Positions 58,408 to 64,000 of a stretch of DNA of 64,000 nt are shown here, in pieces. Source of the stretch: Litoditis marina (lineage: Eukaryota > Nematoda > Chromadorea > Rhabditida > Rhabditidae); contig OZ038433.1 of the NCBI GenBank assembly GCA_964036275.1, positions 7,729,048 to 7,793,047 on the forward strand, given 5' to 3'. Every line of letters starts with the position of its first letter. Positions within the stretch are counted from its first letter, which is position 1. The notes under the pieces were generated by a model. It was not told where the DNA came from and ran no database searches. It was given only the letters and a program-made list of their open reading frames with translations. A program made the position numbers and the translations under genes.

Positions 58408-59996
58408 ATGACGGTCCTATTACTGACTCTAACTCTACTAGTAACTCTACCACTACTAACAACACTAATCGATGGAAAAGCCCTACAACATGTTAATGCT
58501 AATGCCACGGTGAGTATCCTAAACAACTTCACTAATTTCCCCAAGACTCGCAGAAAGCAAAATTTAGTGCAAAACGCCTGGAATACGAAGCCTAGAACTA
58601 CCAAAGCCTCAGTTGAAATGACTCAAAACATTTGTGCCAATCTCCTGCGATTTTCAAGCTACAAAAACTAGAAGAGTATGGAGGTCAAAGAGATCCCAGA
58701 CCGTCTAAGACAGCTGTATTTTACTGATCTGCCCATTCTCTCGTCGAGACGGCGCTACACGAAAGTTCCTGGCCAATTGGCTCGGAACGGTCTGAGACCG
58801 AAACTACACAATAAAATGATATTTGATCTTTGCGAACCACCCGCGATCGCCGCAATCTTTGATCTCTACAGGCTAATTTTCGATCGTTACAGACCACGCC
58901 TGACCCGTATGTGACTATGATGCCCATCTACCACAAGTGTTTGAAAGCGGTTCGCGAGGAAACACACCCCGAAAAGCTCAACCATTCCCTGGTACCCAAA
59001 TACTGCACCCTTATGCGATACGACGCTCTCAAATGCATGGCACACAAGGTAGGCATACGAGTAAGAGAGAGAGAGAGTGAGAGAGAGGGAGGGAGAGAGA
59101 TAGAGTTCGCTCAAGAATTAGCAGGTCAAACTCAGTTTGATCCTAAGTTGCAGTCGTTAATCACATCACTGCTGTGTAGGCAGATCAAACTGCATTTCAG
59201 ATAAGATGGTAGAACTTGAGGGACAGGGAGTGACTCTTCGTTGTAGTTTGATCTCGTACGCGGCGTAGTTTACGAATTTCGACCAAAAAGCAACGGGATC
59301 AAACTACAATTATAGTGTATAAGGGATCAAACTACTATTTTGATCTTAGTAATGCAGATACTACAGTGAATTTCAGTTTGATATCGAGGACGATGGCAGC
59401 TTGGCGAGTCGTGGTTCGGTGCTGATGGAAGTTGCGAAGAGAACTGGGGGAGACGAGGGGGTGATGCGACTATTGAGACAGTTCTACTACACTTGCGTCT
59501 ACCATGATTGGGCGGTATGGACGGATGAACAGATGTTCAGGTGAGGGAGAGAAAGAGGGGGAGAGAGTGGAAGAGAGATAGAGAGAAAAGCGGTGGAAGA
59601 GAGAGAGAGAGAGAGCGAGAGAGAAAGAGGGGGAGAGAGTGGAAGAGAGATAGAGAGAAAAGCGGTGGAAGAGAGAGAGAGAGAGAGAGAGAGATATGGA
59701 ACAAGTATTGATCTTCTTCTATCTTAAAACACATCGTGTTCGGTTTAAACAATGACACCAACTATCTTCTAGAGAGAATAGAACCACATAGACCACTCGC
59801 AACGTGCGGAAAACTGACCATTTGCAGAAACATGACCAAGCGGTGCGTGTTTGGCGACGAGGACGAGTGCTACGGCATGTTCCACTACAAGTCCATGACG
59901 TCACATGGAGGACCCGGCAAGGACCAGCTCAGTATGGCCCCCGGCTGTCCCATTATTCTATCTGTCACCACACTTCTCATTGCCACCATCATGTAG
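58408..59996 (+). CDS. Secreted, probably GPI-anchored 196-aa cysteine protein
   Basis: Exons are 58408-58509, 58893-59048, 59377-59540 and 59828-59996; the junctions (GTGAGT, GTAGGC and GTGAGG donors, CAG acceptors) keep frame to TAG. Residues 1-24 form a leucine- and threonine-rich signal peptide (MTVLLLTLTLLVTLPLL). The C-terminus is a hydrophobic tail without a cytoplasmic end (CPIILSVTTLLIATIM) after a small-residue region, the classic layout of a GPI signal. The mature part has six cysteines (one in PIYHKCLKAV, PKYCTL, ALKCMAH, YYTCVY, KRCVFG, DECYG) and sequons NAT, NHS and NMT. It looks helical rather than Ly6-like. The family is not recognised. It lies head to head with the vezatin-like gene and tail to tail with the USP gene. 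Confidence 0.72.
59062..59103. repeat. GA-rich microsatellite
   Basis: Imperfect GA repeats 14 bp after the second exon's donor. Confidence 0.85.
59240..59310. repeat. Inverted-repeat element, GTAGTTTGATC family
   Basis: GTTGTAGTTTGATCTCGT faces CAACGGGATCAAACTACAAT in the second intron of the secreted-protein gene; a lone further end lies at 59323-59340. Confidence 0.75.
59541..59696. repeat. Tandemly duplicated purine-rich block
   Basis: A block of about 76 bp (GAGAAAGAGGGGGAGAGAGT, then GGAAGAGAGATAGAGAGAAA, then AGCGGTGGAAGAG) occurs twice, starting right at the donor of the third exon. Confidence 0.85.
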
Positions 59997-61378
59997 ACTT
60001 GTCGAGAAATGAAACACTTTCCCATGTCAACTTTTTGGTGTTTCTTGTATAAGGTTGGCTCTTCTCTTACAAAAGCACGCCCATACGGTGTATCTTGCCC
60101 TTGCCCACTGTGTTTGTAGTTTCATCACATTGCATTCGTGTGAGAAGGGCCGTATGGAGTTCAAACTACAACGGAGATTTGGTCATTTCATTGCCCCTAA
60201 CCAACTATTTGGAGCTCCAAGTAGCTGGAAATTCCCTAGTGATGATAGTCCAACAAGGCCTTCCATCTTCACTTAGCATGAGCAGATACTTGTAACTGTA
60301 TCATTCCCATTTCCTATACGTTTCAATCAACCCCCCTCCAAACCAATCCTAATGCACTCAACTAACCATTCCACTCTAGAAACGAAAAATTAATGTAGAA
60401 AAATCTTACCGCCAGACCACGGATGTAGTAATTATAACACTTCTGTCTTAGCGAAACTTCATTACAAAAAACATAGACATGTGAAGAAGAAAAAAAACTG
60501 TTGAGAATCACAAGTAATGTATAGAGCCCGAGCGGGAGTTTGCTTATAATTATCAAAAGCTCACTGGAAGGAAGCCCGCGAGTTGCTTGGGCGAGACAAT
60601 GTAGTGAGTACTAAGAACTCTAAAAATACACCGGGAAGTTAATATTACAGTATTACAGAGGTATCATTTTCAGAAGCGACTCGAGTTATTTTTGAAAAAA
60701 AAGGGAATTCTCGACAATTAGAAAAAATATCCCGAGTTGCTTCTAGAAACTGATAACATTACAGCGAGAGGGGTACGTGTTGAAACGCGAAACATTGGCT
60801 ACAACACCAATATATAATAGTCTGAAACACAATGAACCAGTACCGGGTAAAAACGTTACAGGACTAACATGGCTAGACATGAACTTAGTAAAACAGGAAA
60901 CTATCGCGAGAGCTAGGTGTTCCGCGATTATACGATACCAATACCAACACGAACCGGCGCACAAGTATATTAGGAAAGAACAGCGTTGCAAAACGCACTC
61001 AACTACTAAATCCTACGCAAGTAGAGCAAAGAGTGCGCGCATTTACAAACGTCTAGGATGAGAGATAGGCTGACCGAGAAGGCTGGTAATAATATTTCCA
61101 AAGCCACAAAACTTGCCAGCTCTACTTAGTCCGAATGAACCTCGAAAGAATCTGATTGTTGCAAAATGAGTTACAAAATAACCTATTCCCCAAACGTCAC
61201 CCAGTGAGGAAGAAAACCTCAGATCTCAATAAATATAAAAATGGATAACTAGAAGAAACTCGTTTACCACCTATAAACTACAGATAATGCAGGCAAATAC
61301 AAACTTCACAACTACGAGATTGTTCAGACAGAGAAGGGAAGCAGATATAGAATCCCCCCCCCCCCTCAATCGTGGTGC
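59997..61378. other. Gene-free spacer between convergent genes
   Basis: Nothing convincing. Opposing ORFs at 60743-60991 (minus) and 60777-61061 (plus) overlap one another without coding signs. A copy of the GTAGTTTGATC family lies at 60113-60173 and a C10 run near 61357-61366. Confidence 0.5.
60113..60173. repeat. Inverted-repeat element, GTAGTTTGATC family
   Basis: TTTGTAGTTTCATC on the left faces GTTCAAACTACAACGG on the right. Confidence 0.55.
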
Positions 61379-63670
61379 CTAATCCGTCTCCATATCCATA
61401 TTGGAGTCGGCGCCCCCCGCTGGGACCTCCACTACAGTAGCCGGCACGGTGGCGTCCGAGTCGTCGGCATTCTGTCGTCGATATACCAACATGTACGGGG
61501 AGCGACTGATCAGATTCTCCGGGGGAGCGCTAGTTGGGGAGGCACTCGTGTCGTTGAAATCGTACCTGAATCAACAGCGAATAGTTTCCGAGAAAAGGGG
61601 TGACCAAAAGAACACCTATTAGACCCTTTTTCGTGTTTTCTCACGTGTCATTGAACAATTTCATCGAGTCGAAAACAACTCCATATCACCCAAATACACC
61701 AGTAAAAGTCAACTATTCCACAAAAAGGATTCCGTTTTTAGATTCAACGCGTAAGAATTAATGATTTTCTAACAAAAATGGACAATTTTTCCCGTTTTTG
61801 GCGAAAAAGTAGCCCGTTTCTCTACTTTTTCTGAATATTCGGACAACTTTACTGAAATATGTCTACCCACCATTTGCCGGTGATCTTGTTTCTGGCGGTG
61901 GCCGTGTAGTGTCCGCCGCCCAAACCACCCATGTGGTGACTCATCGCGATCAGATCGTACTTCACGTGCTCGTGACGCTCATTGGCCAGCTTCGAGTTCA
62001 GCTCGAAACCACTGCAAAACCAATAATCACTAGTAAAGTCGTAGATTATTAATGATTCTCCAGGAATGAACCGTTCTTAGACTAGGCGAGCTTGACTGTT
62101 AGACAACATACTGATCTCATATGGAAAAAAAGCGAAAAGATTTGGATATTGGGTATCCTATGAGCAACTCTAAACGGTTCTGGTTTACCCGTTTGGGTGT
62201 GAGTTATTGGTCCAATCTAGTTTATTCTGGTTACCTAACCGGTTCATCACACTCATTATCAATGAAACTAACTCAATAATACAATAATCCCAATTGCAAC
62301 AACGAATAAACTATCAAAATAGGGAAACACCGTTACCTGACTGGGATATTGACCGGGATGTCAATCTTGTCACGACTCCAACGGCTGTATTGGAAGCGCT
62401 TCAGGTGAATGATGAGAACCTGGAAATATCGGAAAATAGATTAAATTCACCACAATATGCACCATTACTTCACTCCCTGTTGGGATCACAAGACAGATTA
62501 AGAATACTCCCGTAATTCACTGAATAGTAGTGAACAGCCAGAAAAAAATCCGACAGGCACTCTTTTTCGTCAATATCAAGAAATTTGATTATTTTTGATT
62601 TGCTTAAAAAATTGTGAAGTTTGACGTTAAAAGATTGCTCATTTTTGTACATTAGCCAACTTCATCTAAAAACGAGGTACACTTTATCAGAATCATACAC
62701 CAGTAAAGTTGTCCAAACAGTCAGAAAAATTTGAAAAACGAACTACTTTTTCCCCGAAAAGAAGGAAACCGGTCTACTTTTGATGAAAAATTATAAATTT
62801 TCACGTGTTTACATCTGAAAACGGACTACTTTCTGTCGCTTAGTCAGAGCTTACTGGTGTTTGATCAGAATGGAATACTACAGAACAGAAAACCGTGTCG
62901 CTCATACCTCTGGTAGGTTCCACAATTCCAACTTTTTCGAAGCCCGCTCGTGCTTTTTGCAGCGTGGACAGTACCTGAAAGCGAAAATCTATTGCAGCGA
63001 GAATGTTTTCTCAGCCAGGCAGTCAAAACTTATATTATCTTAAGCTTTCAAATTGATTTGATCAAAGTAAATTATAACTTTGCTTAAGACAAAAACAAAT
63101 ACCGAAGAGAATTTGCAAAAAAAACGTTAATTCAGGCGACACTGTTTTTGAATATATAATATTCTGAAATTATTTACTCGAAGTCGAAAAGCCTCACCAA
63201 CTGTCATCCTCTCCCAGCTGTTCCGTCTTCGTGAACAAATCGATACAGTCGGTGAGGTGGATCTCCTTTCGCTGGGGAATTGTGCACTCGCGGTCGATGA
63301 GATCCTGAAATATTAGTTGTAAACAAGTTAACTTATATGCGTTAACTTAACGACACTGGGGTGTTCGTTAGATTGCTGATCAAATCATATGAAACAAACT
63401 GTCAATTGACTCAATGAGTCACTCAACACGCCGACTTGGAGGCCTTCTCCGATTAAGATGATTCGTTAGGCCGAAAATGAGCTCGTTTGCCTATTTTTTT
63501 GGCTTAAAAAGCGAATTCTCCGAAATTTGGTGCAAAGAGACAAACAACATATTCTCCATATATGTTTCCCATAAAACAGTACTCACCGCTCCGCGGTAAT
63601 TGTTGAACAGCTTGGGTTCTCGCCACTGAAACACAACGGTGAAGTGCTTCGCGTCCACTGGCCATTCAAT
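61379..63670 (-). CDS. Ubiquitin-specific protease, USP4/11/15 group (3' part)
   Basis: Six exons are visible: 63670-63587, 63304-63198, 62974-62908, 62419-62337, 62011-61871 and 61565-61379, in frame to TAG; earlier exons lie past the right edge. The 222 residues seen are the C-terminal part of the cysteine-protease USP fold. Order: a linker (KHFTVVFQWREPKLFNNYRG); LTDCIDLFTKTEQLGEDDSW; the zinc-ribbon half YCPRCKKH; LIIHLKRFQYSRWSRDKID; the His box DLIAMSHHMGGLGGGHYTAT with the catalytic His in GGHYTA; then GKW-YDFNDTS with the catalytic acid; and YMLVYRRQ. After the fold comes a short acidic tail. Such enzymes remove ubiquitin from substrates; USP4/11/15 act on TGF-beta, spliceosome and related pathways. 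The N-terminal DUSP and catalytic Cys box are outside the window, so assignment within the group is open. Confidence 0.92.
61697..61855. repeat. Inverted-repeat element, CACCAGTAAA family, diverged
   Basis: CACCAGTAAAAGTCAACT at the left and CGGACAACTTTACTG at the right, in the last USP intron. Confidence 0.55.
62698..62859. repeat. 162-bp inverted-repeat element, CACCAGTAAA family
   Basis: Begins CACCAGTAAAGTTGTCCAAA and ends TTACTGGTG, giving short terminal inverted repeats. Interior includes CACGTGTTTACATCTGAAAA. Lies in the intron upstream of the LKRF exon of the USP gene. Confidence 0.75.
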
Positions 63671-63854
63671 CTGAAAACAGAAACAATCACCGAGATATTT
63701 GTATCAGACAAGTTAATCCGACTAGAAAACTGTAACTCAAGTCTAAACAAGGCCACATTCTGCATGTGGATAGTCTAATGATTTTTGTTTCTATTAGGTC
63801 CACTCACTAGTAACTGTCGTCTACGTTGAGACAAAATGAAGGGTCCCACTCGTA

Positions 63855-64000
63855 CACCAGTAAAATTGTCCAAATAGTCAGAAAAAATCGAAAAACGAAC
63901 TACTTTTCTACGAAAAGAAGAAAATCGGTCCATTTTTGATGAAAAAAATATAAATTCTCACGTGTTTACATCTGAAAACGGACTACTTTCGGTCGCTTAG
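63855..64000. repeat. Second copy of the CACCAGTAAA element, cut by the window edge
   Basis: Starts CACCAGTAAAATTGTCCAAA and follows the 62698 copy base for base with scattered differences to the last base of the window. Confidence 0.8.

Overview
The window is metazoan-type eukaryotic nuclear DNA. Its protein genes are split into short exons with GT..AG introns, it carries dispersed inverted-repeat elements, and about half of it is one huge tandem array of a single Pol III gene. The species cannot be fixed from the sequence; an invertebrate, possibly a lophotrochozoan or flatworm, fits the compact introns and composition, but this is only inference.

Region 1 (1-1166) holds no gene; it contains inverted-repeat debris. 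Region 2 (about 1167-33652) is a tandem array with a unit of about 298 bp. Every unit carries one initiator tRNA-Met (CAU) gene on the minus strand with canonical initiator features: A1:U72, three G:C pairs at the base of the anticodon stem, and an A-starting T loop. I count 92 gene copies: 90 full length (82 read identical in the 72-nt body, 8 carry substitutions), one cut in two by an insertion, and one truncated at the right edge of the array. Spacers differ in small ways and show higher-order repeats (595-bp dimers, 1192-bp tetramers), the mark of unequal exchange and conversion. Two foreign blocks interrupt the array. One of about 3.2 kb (13566-16800) splits one tRNA gene exactly in the anticodon loop. 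One of about 2.0 kb (17208-19206) starts with a perfect palindrome with 151-bp arms and carries a GGCGCC-rich tandem repeat.

Region 3 (about 33.8-64 kb) has five spliced genes, reconstructed exon by exon with matching intron phases. Three lie in tandem on the minus strand: an unrecognised 330-aa protein (34139-50716, ten exons), a 77-aa single-pass membrane protein (51170-52260), and a vezatin-like protein of about 515 aa (52805-57801). A plus-strand gene (58408-59996) encodes a 196-aa secreted, probably GPI-anchored, cysteine-containing protein; it is head to head with the vezatin-like gene. The 3' part of a ubiquitin-specific protease of the USP4/11/15 group (61379 to beyond 63670) runs on the minus strand off the right edge.

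Introns and spacers of region 3 hold at least two families of short inverted-repeat (MITE-like) elements, a GGTAACC-rich palindrome, GA microsatellites and a possible tRNA-derived SINE. Nothing shows that the protein genes act in one pathway. The most unusual feature is the single-isoacceptor initiator-tRNA array.
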